From Mesorhizobium sp. (GTDB lineage: Bacteria; Pseudomonadota; Alphaproteobacteria; Rhizobiales; Rhizobiaceae), in NCBI RefSeq assembly GCF_016793485.1, contig NZ_JAEULZ010000038.1:186001-250000 (forward strand): DNA of 64,000 bases. The letters are read 5' to 3'. Shown one piece after another: positions 56,897 through 64,000 of this stretch. The number at the start of each line of letters is the position of its first letter. The first letter of the stretch is position 1. The notes beneath the pieces were generated by a model, which was not told where the DNA came from, did no database searches, and worked only from the letters and a program-made list of their open reading frames with translations. The translations under genes and the position numbers were made by a program.

Positions 56897-57451
56897 CTAC
56901 GCTTTTAGCCCTGTGAGGAATTTCGCGAATGTCATCGAACCCTCCGGCCAGGGACCATGCCCGGATTCCGCATTGAGATGGCCGACTTCGCCCGCGTCGA
57001 TGAAGAGCGATCCCCAGGCACCGGCTATGTCTTCGGCGACCTCGAACGCGCCATAAGGATCGTTGCGGCTCGCGATGACCACGGACGGGAAGGGCAATGG
57101 GTCGCGAGGGTAGGGCCCAAATGTCATCAAATGCTTTGGCCGGATCGATGGATTGGCGACATCAGGCGGAGCGACGAAGAAGCCGCCCGCGACGCGCTTC
57201 CGGAATTGCGGGATAGCCTGGATCACGGTAGGCACGCCGAGCGAATGGGCAACCAGCACGACGGGCCGTTCAGCTTCATTCACCGCATCAGCTACGGCTT
57301 GGGTCCAGTCCTCCCGCACGGGCTTTGACCATTCCGCCTGTTCCACGCGGCGCGCCGTCGACAGCTTCGCCTCCCAGCGGCTCTGCCAGTGATCGGCCCC
57401 GGAATTGGTGTAGCCCGGGACGATGAGAATTTCTGCTTCGCTTACTTTCAT
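56897..57451 (-). CDS. RBBP9/YdeN-like alpha/beta hydrolase
   Basis: This 184-residue serine hydrolase has the family N-terminus ILIVPGYTNSGADHWQSRWE, nucleophile VAHSLGVPT, Asp in ASRNDPYGAFEVAE and His in EVGHLNAESGHGPWPEG. The target is unknown. Met 57451 fits the family; the 17 upstream codons are probably not used. The oxidoreductase starts 7 bases after its stop on the same strand. Confidence 0.88.
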   Translation of the reverse strand: MKVSEAEILIVPGYTNSGADHWQSRWEAKLSTARRVEQAEWSKPVREDWTQAVADAVNEAERPVVLVAHSLGVPTVIQAIPQFRKRVAGGFFVAPPDVANPSIRPKHLMTFGPYPRDPLPFPSVVIASRNDPYGAFEVAEDIAGAWGSLFIDAGEVGHLNAESGHGPWPEGSMTFAKFLTGLKA

Positions 57452-57600
57452 GGGGCGGATGTAGCGAGCGGCTGCGGAAGGCGCAAGAATTGTCGTAGTC
57501 AACGAATATCGAACGTCGTGTTCGAGATTGTTGGTATTGTGTGAACGGGCGCCCGAAGTATCTATACGGACAACTGGTGACCAAGGACGGGAGTGGATTC

Positions 57601-58503
57601 GTGGAGATCGACCGACGTTCGGTTATCGGTGGATTGGGTATGATGGCAGCGGCGCCGGCAGCGTTGGCCGCTGCAGAAGGACAGCACATGATTGATCTTC
57701 CGTTCGCAGTGAAGACGCCCGTCAGCGTCGGTCGGGTCGGCCTGAAGGCGCGAGACGCAAAGGCTTTGGCCGACTACTATAGCGCGGTTGTCGGGCTCGA
57801 ACAGTTGTCGTCAGATGGTGAGACGATCACGCTCGGCTCGAAGAACAGGCCGCTTCTCGTCATCGAAAACGACAAGGCTGCCAAACCGGATGACCCGCGC
57901 AGCGCCGGACTTTTCCACACCGCGTTCCTGTTGCCGTCCAGGGCCGACCTCGGCCGCTGGATCAATCACGCGATCGAAAACAGGATTCCGGTTGATGGAG
58001 CCTCCGATCACCTGGTGAGCGAGGCGCTCTACCTGACCGATCCCGAAGGCAACGGCATCGAGATCTATGCCGACCGGCTTCCCACCGACTGGAAATGGAA
58101 TGGCAACCAGATCGAGATGGCCACTCATCGCATGGATGTCGAAGGCGTCCGTGGCGCGGTGTCGCCGGGCAGTTCCAAGTGGCAGGGCGCTCCCGAAGGG
58201 TCCGTTGTCGGCCACGTCCATCTGCGCGTCGGCGATCCGGTCGCTGCGGAAGAATGGTGGAAGCGCACTCTCGGCTTCGACACCGTGGCGAAATACGGGG
58301 CGCAGGCGGTGTTCCTGTCCACCGGCGGCTATCACCACCATATCGGCGCCAACGCTTGGCAAAGCGCCGGCGCGGGCCAGCGCGACCGCGGATTATCGGG
58401 TCTCGACTGGGTCGAACTGCGCTCATCGAAGGCGTCGGAAGCGGCTAGCTATGAGGACCCGTGGAGCACCACCATTCGCGTTGTACCTGGCCAGCCCGCC
58501 TGA
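57601..58503 (+). CDS. VOC-family (glyoxalase/dioxygenase-like) protein with export-like N-terminus
   Basis: This protein of about 300 residues has two VOC modules (about 50-155 and 195-295), similar to CatE catechol-2,3-dioxygenase-like proteins: VGRVGLKARDAKALADYY, FHTAFLLPSRADLGRW, SEALYLTDPEGNGIEIYAD, GHVHLRVGDP. The N-terminus has DRRSVIGGLGMMAAAPAALAAA, a weak Tat-like signal that is unusual for this family. I take GTG 57601 (GGGAG before it); an earlier GTG at 57541 would add 20 residues. Metal ligands His/Glu look preserved. Confidence 0.78.
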   Translation: MEIDRRSVIGGLGMMAAAPAALAAAEGQHMIDLPFAVKTPVSVGRVGLKARDAKALADYYSAVVGLEQLSSDGETITLGSKNRPLLVIENDKAAKPDDPRSAGLFHTAFLLPSRADLGRWINHAIENRIPVDGASDHLVSEALYLTDPEGNGIEIYADRLPTDWKWNGNQIEMATHRMDVEGVRGAVSPGSSKWQGAPEGSVVGHVHLRVGDPVAAEEWWKRTLGFDTVAKYGAQAVFLSTGGYHHHIGANAWQSAGAGQRDRGLSGLDWVELRSSKASEAASYEDPWSTTIRVVPGQPA

Positions 58504-58509
58504 TCGGAG

Positions 58510-59499
58510 CTAGGCCGCCGTTGCGGGCGGCGGATTGGCGCGGGTGCGGCGTTTTCGTTTGTGCCCACTTACACCCCAGCGCTTGTGGAACCACATCCAT
58601 TGGCCCGGGTCCTCACGCACCCAGCCTTCCACCACGTCGTTCAGCAACTGGGCCGAGGCGTTGATGTCGATTTCGCCGTCAGGCCTGCGGGGCAATTCCA
58701 GCGCTTCGTGGATTTCCAGCCGGTAGCGATTGCCGGGCAGGCGTACACAGCGCGCCGGATGAATAGGGCAATCGAACCGCCGGGCAAGCATCGGCACGAC
58801 GGGGTTCGTCTCGCATGAGCGACCGAAGAAGGTGGTCTCGACGCCCCTGCGGTATTTCTGATCGACCAGCGCCCCCACATTGCCACCCTTTTCAAGGATC
58901 GCGGCAAGAGTGAACGCTGCACCGGCGCTGGTCGGTAGAAGTCCACCCATCTTCGACGTGCGCGTCGAAAGAATGTAGTCGGCGATGTAGGGGTTGTTGG
59001 GGGGCCTGAACAAAGCCGTCATGTTCAGGCCGTGGACGGCCGCAGCGATGGGCAGAAGTTCGAAATTTCCGGTATGCGCGGTGAAAAGGATGTGGGGCTT
59101 CTCTTCGGCGGCGAGCCGATGAAAGAGCTCCGCGCCGACGATTTCGATACGTCCGTCTGCCCGGCTGTGGGCGTCGGCATCAAACAACTGGTCGAGGAAT
59201 ATGTATTCGGCCGCGAGCCGTGCCATGTTGTCCCACATTTCGAGGGCAATCGCCTCGATTTCCGCCTCGGATTTTTCGGGATAAGCATGTCGCAGGTTGT
59301 CGCACGCCGTACGGTGCCGCCCCAGCCAAGGCCCGACCTTCCTCGAAGCGCGGCCCGCAAAATCCAGCGCCCGATCAGGCGGAAGCTTGCGCAGGAACCA
59401 CAGCGCCGTCATGGCCACCCGCGCGATCAGCCAGTCGCCAACCTTGCGTGACCACAGGACAAGAGGCCGCACGACCCTGTAGCGGAAATTGAAGGACAT
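58510..59499 (-). CDS. lpxXL: Lipid A acyltransferase LpxXL (very-long-chain)
   Basis: This 329-residue LpxL-family acyltransferase places the 27-hydroxy-octacosanoate chain on lipid A in Rhizobiales. The H(x4)E-like motif is HTGNFE (about 139), with DQKYRRGVETTFFG following. It is the last gene of the acpXL cluster. Met 59499 (MSFNFRYRVVRPLVLW) is preceded by the end of adh2XL; the 100-codon extension upstream is rejected. The end overlaps no gene but lies 6 bases from the VOC stop. Confidence 0.9.
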   Translation of the reverse strand: MSFNFRYRVVRPLVLWSRKVGDWLIARVAMTALWFLRKLPPDRALDFAGRASRKVGPWLGRHRTACDNLRHAYPEKSEAEIEAIALEMWDNMARLAAEYIFLDQLFDADAHSRADGRIEIVGAELFHRLAAEEKPHILFTAHTGNFELLPIAAAVHGLNMTALFRPPNNPYIADYILSTRTSKMGGLLPTSAGAAFTLAAILEKGGNVGALVDQKYRRGVETTFFGRSCETNPVVPMLARRFDCPIHPARCVRLPGNRYRLEIHEALELPRRPDGEIDINASAQLLNDVVEGWVREDPGQWMWFHKRWGVSGHKRKRRTRANPPPATAA

Positions 59500-59519
59500 G
59501 CTACGCGTCAAGGCGAGCC

Positions 59520-60548
59520 TCAGCCCAGGCGCAGGATGATCTTGCCGAAGACATCGCGGCTTTCCATGCGCTTCAGCGCTTCGCCGATCCCGGCAAAGTC
59601 CACTTCCGTGTCGACGACGGGTGAAACCAGACCGGACGCCATCTTCTGCATGGCGTTCGCCATGTTTTCCATGCGGCAGCCGAACGACCCGAAGATCTTC
59701 AGTTGCTGCTGGAAAAGCATCATCAGGTTCATGTCGGTGGAGACGCCCGACGTAGAGCCGCAGGTGACCAGCCGTCCGCCGCGCTTCAGCGACAGCATGG
59801 AGCCCGCCCACGTGTCCTTTCCGACATGCTCGAAGACGACATCGACGCCCTTCTTCTTGGTGATCTTGCGGACCGCGCCCTCGAACCGGTCTTCGCGGTA
59901 GTTGATCACGTGGTCAGCGCCGAGCGCCTTGGCCTTCGCCATCTTGTCGTTCGAACCGACGGTGGTGATGACCGTGCAGCCCATCTTCTTGGCAAGCTGG
60001 ATCGCGGCGGTGCCGATGCCCGAACCGCCGGCATGTACGAGGATCGTCTCGCCCGGCTGCAGCTTCGCATTGTCGAACAGCATGTGCTCGACAGTGCCGA
60101 AGGTTACCGGCGCAACAGCCGCGCCGACCGCGTCGACGCCGGGCGGGGCGGGGACGAGCAGACGCGCCGGCAGGTTGATCTTCTCCTGCGCGAAGCCGTC
60201 GAGATGGAAGCCGTGGACGCCCGAGACATGTTCGCAAAGATTGTCACGGCCTTCGCGGCATGCCTTGCACAGCCCACAGGTGCGCGCGCCGTAGATCGAG
60301 ACGAGTTGGCCCGGAAGTAGCCCGGAAACGCCCGGTCCGACGGCAGCGACCTCGCCTGAAGCTTCGGCGCCGATCGTGAGCGGCAGCTTGCGCTTGGCGA
60401 AGGCCATGCCACGCCAGCCCCAGACGTCGATATGGTTCAGCGCGACTGCCCTGATACTGACCGTGATTTCGCCAAGCCCCGGCTCCGGCGGAGACGGGAT
60501 TTCGACCGCTTCGAGCCGGCGGTCCTCGATCAGTTGCAAAGCGCGCAT
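59520..60548 (-). CDS. adh2XL: Zinc-containing alcohol dehydrogenase-like enzyme of the VLCFA cluster
   Basis: This 342-residue MDR-family oxidoreductase has GAEASGEVAAVG, the structural-zinc cysteines in CGLCKACREGRDNLCE and the NADP-binding GGSGIGTAAIQLAKKMG. In rhizobial clusters this gene sits between fabF1XL and lpxXL and is thought to act in elongation or hydroxylation of the C28 acyl chain. Spacing of 20 bases to lpxXL suggests one operon. Confidence 0.9.
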   Translation of the reverse strand: MRALQLIEDRRLEAVEIPSPPEPGLGEITVSIRAVALNHIDVWGWRGMAFAKRKLPLTIGAEASGEVAAVGPGVSGLLPGQLVSIYGARTCGLCKACREGRDNLCEHVSGVHGFHLDGFAQEKINLPARLLVPAPPGVDAVGAAVAPVTFGTVEHMLFDNAKLQPGETILVHAGGSGIGTAAIQLAKKMGCTVITTVGSNDKMAKAKALGADHVINYREDRFEGAVRKITKKKGVDVVFEHVGKDTWAGSMLSLKRGGRLVTCGSTSGVSTDMNLMMLFQQQLKIFGSFGCRMENMANAMQKMASGLVSPVVDTEVDFAGIGEALKRMESRDVFGKIILRLG

Positions 60549-60586
60549 TGTGCGGGCGAATTCCCCTAAAACGTCAGGGCGTTCGC

Positions 60587-61858
60587 TTAGACGGGTTCCC
60601 GCGCCAAGACAAGGCAGGTGTTCTGGCCACCAAAGCCAAAGGAATTGGAGAGCACGCTCGAAACATCGGCCGAACGCTTCACATTGGGCACGACATCGAG
60701 TTCGATCGAAGGATCGGGATGGTCGTAGTTGATGGTCGGCGGAATGACGCCTTCACGCATGGTCATCAGCGAGAACGCCGCCTCCACCGCCCCTGCTGCC
60801 GACAGTGTGTGGCCGATCATCGATTTGTTTGACGAAACCGGAATATCGCGTATCCGTTCGCCGAAGACGGTCGACAGCGAAAGATGCTCCATCTTGTCGT
60901 TTTCAGGCGTCGAGGTGCCGTGGGCGTTCACATAGCCGATCCGGTCTTCGGACAGGCCAGCATCGGCAAGCGCCGCCCGTACAGCAGCGATGGCAGGCGA
61001 GCCATCCGGCTTCGAACGGGTGCGGTGGAAATCATCGGCACGCTCGCCGCAGCCGCTCAATATACCGAGCACCGTAGCGCCGCGCGCGAGAGCGGCTTCC
61101 AGTGATTCGAGCACGAGCGCCGCCGCGCCTTCGGCGATGACGAAGCCGTCGCGATCGCGTGAGAACGGTTTAGATGCCTTCTCCGGTATGTCGTTCTGAG
61201 TGGAAAGCGCCGACAGCAACGAGAAGCGGATGAGCGCCTCGGCCGTCACCGAACCATCAGCGCCGATCGAAAGCGCACGTTCCGACTCGCCGCGCCGGAT
61301 GGCCTCGACTCCGAGCTGAATGGCCGTCGCACCTGATGCACATGCGGTGGAGAGTGTGATCGGCAGGCCGCGCGTGCCGAACTCGTCTGCCAGTCGGTCG
61401 GCTATTGTGCCGAACTGGGCCGCCTCGAAGATGTCCTGGGAGTTGAGGCCGCGCGCGATCTCGAGCACCGTGTCGGTGGCCGTACCGGAGTGGCCTGGAG
61501 CGTAGAGATTGAAGCGATCCGCCCAGTCCAGTTCTACTGGCGGGGAGGCGAGGAAAAGCGGTCCGCCAAAATCCTCGGACGGTAGACCGGACTCGCCGAT
61601 CGCCTCGCGTGCGGCGGTTTCGGCGAGCTCATACGTCAGGGCGGTGGCGCCCTTTGAACTCGACGCGAGAAAGTCGATGGTGCCGCATATGGTGGTGTTC
61701 AGGTGATCGGTGGGAAACCGCGTGATTGGGTGGATGCCGGATCGCCCGCTGGTCAGCGCGTTCCAGTTATCCTGCTTGCCGACGCCCAAAGACGTCACGA
61801 TTCCGATGCCGGTGACGGCTACGATCGGTCGTCCAAGGTGATCGGTGAGCTTCGTCAT
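60587..61858 (-). CDS. fabF1XL: Beta-ketoacyl-ACP synthase, FabF1XL
   Basis: This 423-residue condensing enzyme extends the lipid A very-long-chain fatty acid on AcpXL. The nucleophile is C173 in STACASGATA and the two histidines are in NAHGTSTPEND and GHTLSAAG, so the Cys-His-His triad is complete. Its start overlaps the fabF2XL stop (ATGA). Confidence 0.93.
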   Translation of the reverse strand: MTKLTDHLGRPIVAVTGIGIVTSLGVGKQDNWNALTSGRSGIHPITRFPTDHLNTTICGTIDFLASSSKGATALTYELAETAAREAIGESGLPSEDFGGPLFLASPPVELDWADRFNLYAPGHSGTATDTVLEIARGLNSQDIFEAAQFGTIADRLADEFGTRGLPITLSTACASGATAIQLGVEAIRRGESERALSIGADGSVTAEALIRFSLLSALSTQNDIPEKASKPFSRDRDGFVIAEGAAALVLESLEAALARGATVLGILSGCGERADDFHRTRSKPDGSPAIAAVRAALADAGLSEDRIGYVNAHGTSTPENDKMEHLSLSTVFGERIRDIPVSSNKSMIGHTLSAAGAVEAAFSLMTMREGVIPPTINYDHPDPSIELDVVPNVKRSADVSSVLSNSFGFGGQNTCLVLAREPV

Positions 61859-63066
61859 GCATCGTCCCCGGGAGTGTCTGCGGCAAGAACCCGCGCAATG
61901 CCCTCAAACTGGTGATAGCCGACGGTTGTTGCAAGGACAGTGCTCGTATCTCCGTCGAAGGGGCGCTCGTTCTCGGAGTCGAAGACAGGATAGGCGGAGC
62001 CGTTGTTGACTGCGAGCGCAGCCAGCGCGACCGCAAATGGGAACTGGGCCTCCTTCATGTGGCCTGTGATGCCTGTGAAGCCTCGCAGCGCCACCGAAGG
62101 GAATGCGCCAAACACGTCTTTTTCGGCCGCCGTTGCGGCGTGCGCGCCCGATACGCCCGATACCGCGAGGATCGGCTTCTGGCCCGGCAGCCCGGTCTTC
62201 GCGGCCAAGGCCGACAGGGCGTCGGATAGGCTCTCCTTCCTGCGCCGCGCGCGGCCAGAAACGATTGGTCCGAGCTGGGCATAAGCCTTTCGGCCCCGCT
62301 TTTCGGCATGCTCGCGCGATTCAAGCACGAGGAACGCACCGCCCGAGCCAGTAATCACGCCGCCACCCTCGGAGCCCCCGCGCTGCCAGACCGGTTTCCA
62401 GGGACCGCGGTGCAAATAGCCGCCCAGTTCGTAGCCGAGAAGCATATCGTAGTGTTCGGTCTGGAAGGCTGCGCCGACCAACATGTGAGAAGACTGACCC
62501 GAACGGATGCGAGCAGCGGCCGTCTCGACGGCGGCAACGCCTGCGCCTTCCTCGCCCATGAAGGTGCGCGAGGAACCCGTCACCTTGTGTACGATCGAGA
62601 TATTGCCTGCGAGCAGGTTGGAGAGCTGCGCCAGGAAGAGGGTAGGGCGCAGTTCGGTGGTCAGCTTTTCGTTGAGCAGTACGCCTCGGTCGTTGCGTGT
62701 CGTCGAAGCTTCGAGGATCGTCGTGTCGACGGTCTCGTCACGCTCACCGCCACCGGCAGCCACGACCATGTCCATGGTCGAGCAAAGCGCCTCGTCGGCC
62801 TTCAGCCCTGCGTCGTCGAGCGCCAGCCCGGCGGCATAGGTGCCGAGCCGCTGCCATGTCTCCATCTGGCGCTGGTCGCCGCGCTTGGGAATTTGCAGGC
62901 CCCAGTCGATCACAGGCAGCGGATGAACGAGATAAGGCGGGAAACGCGAGTCATCGATCACAGGCGCCGGCGGGTCGACCGCCAGCTTTTGCCAGTGCGC
63001 GTCGATGCCTTCGCCAAGGGAAGACACCAGGCCAATGCCGGTTATGAGAACGTCGTTGGAGTTCAT
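61855..63066 (-). CDS. fabF2XL: Ketosynthase-like protein FabF2XL, active-site cysteine missing
   Basis: This 403-residue KAS-fold protein keeps the overall ketosynthase pattern (ITGIGLVSSLGEG at the start, GFTGITGHMKEAQFPFAVAL near the end), but the position of the nucleophile reads VTGSSRTFMGEE: serines 165/166 where Cys is expected, and only one clear His block. It probably pairs with FabF1XL as a non-catalytic, chain-length-factor-like partner. Two-base gap region to acpXL is 30 bp. Confidence 0.88.
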   Translation of the reverse strand: MNSNDVLITGIGLVSSLGEGIDAHWQKLAVDPPAPVIDDSRFPPYLVHPLPVIDWGLQIPKRGDQRQMETWQRLGTYAAGLALDDAGLKADEALCSTMDMVVAAGGGERDETVDTTILEASTTRNDRGVLLNEKLTTELRPTLFLAQLSNLLAGNISIVHKVTGSSRTFMGEEGAGVAAVETAAARIRSGQSSHMLVGAAFQTEHYDMLLGYELGGYLHRGPWKPVWQRGGSEGGGVITGSGGAFLVLESREHAEKRGRKAYAQLGPIVSGRARRRKESLSDALSALAAKTGLPGQKPILAVSGVSGAHAATAAEKDVFGAFPSVALRGFTGITGHMKEAQFPFAVALAALAVNNGSAYPVFDSENERPFDGDTSTVLATTVGYHQFEGIARVLAADTPGDDA

Positions 63067-63096
63067 GATGCCGTTTCGCCTAAACGGCCGGCTTGA

Positions 63097-63378
63097 TCAA
63101 GCGGCCTTTGCAGCCACGAGCCCGTCGATCTTGGCGCAGAGGTTCTTCATCAGGAAGTATTCGTCTGTCGAGGCCTTGCCGTCGTTGACTTCCTGCGTCC
63201 ACTTCTCGAGCGGCACCTTGATGCCGAATTCCTTGTCGATCGCAAAGACGATGTCGAGGAAATCGAGGCTGTCGATCCCGAGATCGTCGATCGTGTGGCT
63301 TTCCGGGGTGATCGTGTTGATGTCGATCTCGCTGGTGTCCGCGATGATCTTCGCGACTTTCTCGAAAGTGGTCGGCAC
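63097..63378 (-). CDS. acpXL: Specialised acyl carrier protein AcpXL
   Basis: This 93-residue ACP carries the growing 27-hydroxy-C28 chain for rhizobial lipid A. The phosphopantetheine serine is S37 in GIDSLDFLD; the longer C-terminus ([18 protein letters not shown]) is typical of AcpXL compared with AcpP. First gene of the cluster; fabZXL, which usually follows it, is absent. Confidence 0.95.
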   Translation of the reverse strand: MPTTFEKVAKIIADTSEIDINTITPESHTIDDLGIDSLDFLDIVFAIDKEFGIKVPLEKWTQEVNDGKASTDEYFLMKNLCAKIDGLVAAKAA

Positions 63379-63517
63379 GGTTCTTCCTTCAAAAATCCCT
63401 GCAAACCAAGGCGTTCAGCCCCGGCGCGGCTCGTTGAGGCGCTGTCTAGTCGCTTTTTTCCGTCATGAAAAGGGCCGGCGGATGTCTGCGCGGCTTACTA
63501 CGGAAGGGTTTGCACGT

Positions 63518-64000
63518 CTAATTGAAAATAATACGGCCGACGACCCGTAACCCGTCACCTTCGGGAACAACGATCACAGCCTCGCCTTCACGGGCGCTTT
63601 GGCCGCCTGTCAGCGCCTGAATCGTCTCGAGATGGGTCACCAGGACCAGATTGCCCGACTCGGAATAATCACGAATCTCGCCAAGGATCGCATCGATCTG
63701 CTCCTTGCGGGCGGCCTCGTCCGCGGCGGGTGGGTCCAGCGGCGCGAACTCTTCCGCGTCTCCAAACGCGAGTCGTGCCGTTTCCTTCGTCCGGCAGTAG
63801 CGGCTTGTCAGCACGCGGCCCGTCGGAGCCGCACGAGCGGCGAACAACGCGCCGATCTTTCGCGCCTGCTGTTTGCCGCGTTCCGAAAGATTACGCTGCG
63901 TCGAGCACTTTTCGATATCGAACGTGGCCGGTTCGGCCGCGCCGGGCGCCATGGCGTGGCGCAGAAGCACGATTTGTTCGCCTTCGCGCAGAAGCGCCCA
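63518..64000 (-). CDS. Histidine phosphatase family protein (SixA/PhoE-like), cut by window end
   Basis: The frame is open to the right edge, so the true start lies beyond 64000; at least 160 residues are visible. The catalytic LLRHA motif (near the right edge) follows EGEQIV, the usual N-terminal strand. SERGKQQARKIG, VLTSRYCRTKETA and VLVTHLETI supply the remaining phosphate-pocket residues. The short form resembles SixA-type phosphohistidine phosphatases. 139 bases separate it from acpXL. Confidence 0.85.
   Translation of the reverse strand, partial: WALLREGEQIVLLRHAMAPGAAEPATFDIEKCSTQRNLSERGKQQARKIGALFAARAAPTGRVLTSRYCRTKETARLAFGDAEEFAPLDPPAADEAARKEQIDAILGEIRDYSESGNLVLVTHLETIQALTGGQSAREGEAVIVVPEGDGLRVVGRIIFN

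Overview
The window is a GC-rich alphaproteobacterial chromosome segment, most likely Rhizobiales and near Mesorhizobium/Phyllobacteriaceae. This rests on several marks: a very-long-chain fatty acid lipid A cluster (acpXL to lpxXL), a suf operon in the sufS2-B-C-D-S-T-A order known from Agrobacterium, DUF1127 and DUF1476 (ATPase zeta) proteins, a purC-purS-purQ / purL-bolA-grxD neighbourhood, a GAAC-N7-GTAC motif before recA, and intergenic palindromes of the kind scattered through rhizobial genomes. Genus is inferred from gene content only.

Layout. 1-9.2 kb: M23 peptidase, Bcp peroxiredoxin, a large AsmA-like protein, divergent tyrS/anmK, a Lys/Ala/Pro histone-like protein and an alpha/beta hydrolase. 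9.2-18.1 kb: the suf iron-sulfur assembly locus, with an Irr-like box upstream, a small membrane protein between sufB and sufC, and a parDE toxin-antitoxin pair plus an opposed membrane protein lodged between sufT and sufA. 18.1-22.1 kb: EamA transporter, GFA and TfoX-N proteins, psuK-psuG (pseudouridine salvage). 22.2-31.2 kb: recA, a 700-bp repeat-bearing gap, alaS, icd, a FUSC transporter, a TrmJ-like methylase, murI. 31.2-41.1 kb: rpsD, glsA, ttcA, a Bcr/CflA transporter, grxD, bolA, purL, a MocR regulator and a DUF1127 protein.

41.16-51.83 kb is an integrated element of about 10.6 kb. It is bounded by a 22-bp direct repeat that forms part of a terminator hairpin between two convergent chromosomal genes. 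Paired 21-bp repeats just inside both ends look like integrase arm sites. Its genes all lie on the + strand, often with overlapping start and stop codons: integrase, an AlpA/Xis-like HTH protein, a TOPRIM protein, a winged-helix putative replication initiator with internal repeats, a ClpP-like protease, a possible P27-like small terminase, a tape-measure-like protein and several unknowns. No large terminase, portal, major capsid, lysis gene or obvious repressor is visible. It is either a reduced prophage or a phage satellite, and is the most interesting part of the window.

51.8-64 kb: lipoprotein, purQ, a small coiled-coil gene, purS, purC, the ATPase zeta subunit, an HpcH/HpaI aldolase, an FAD oxidoreductase, an RBBP9-like hydrolase, a VOC protein, then the lipid A cluster lpxXL-adh2XL-fabF1XL-fabF2XL-acpXL (without the usual fabZXL), and a histidine phosphatase cut by the window end. 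The element and several single genes have separated purC/S/Q from purL/bolA/grxD.
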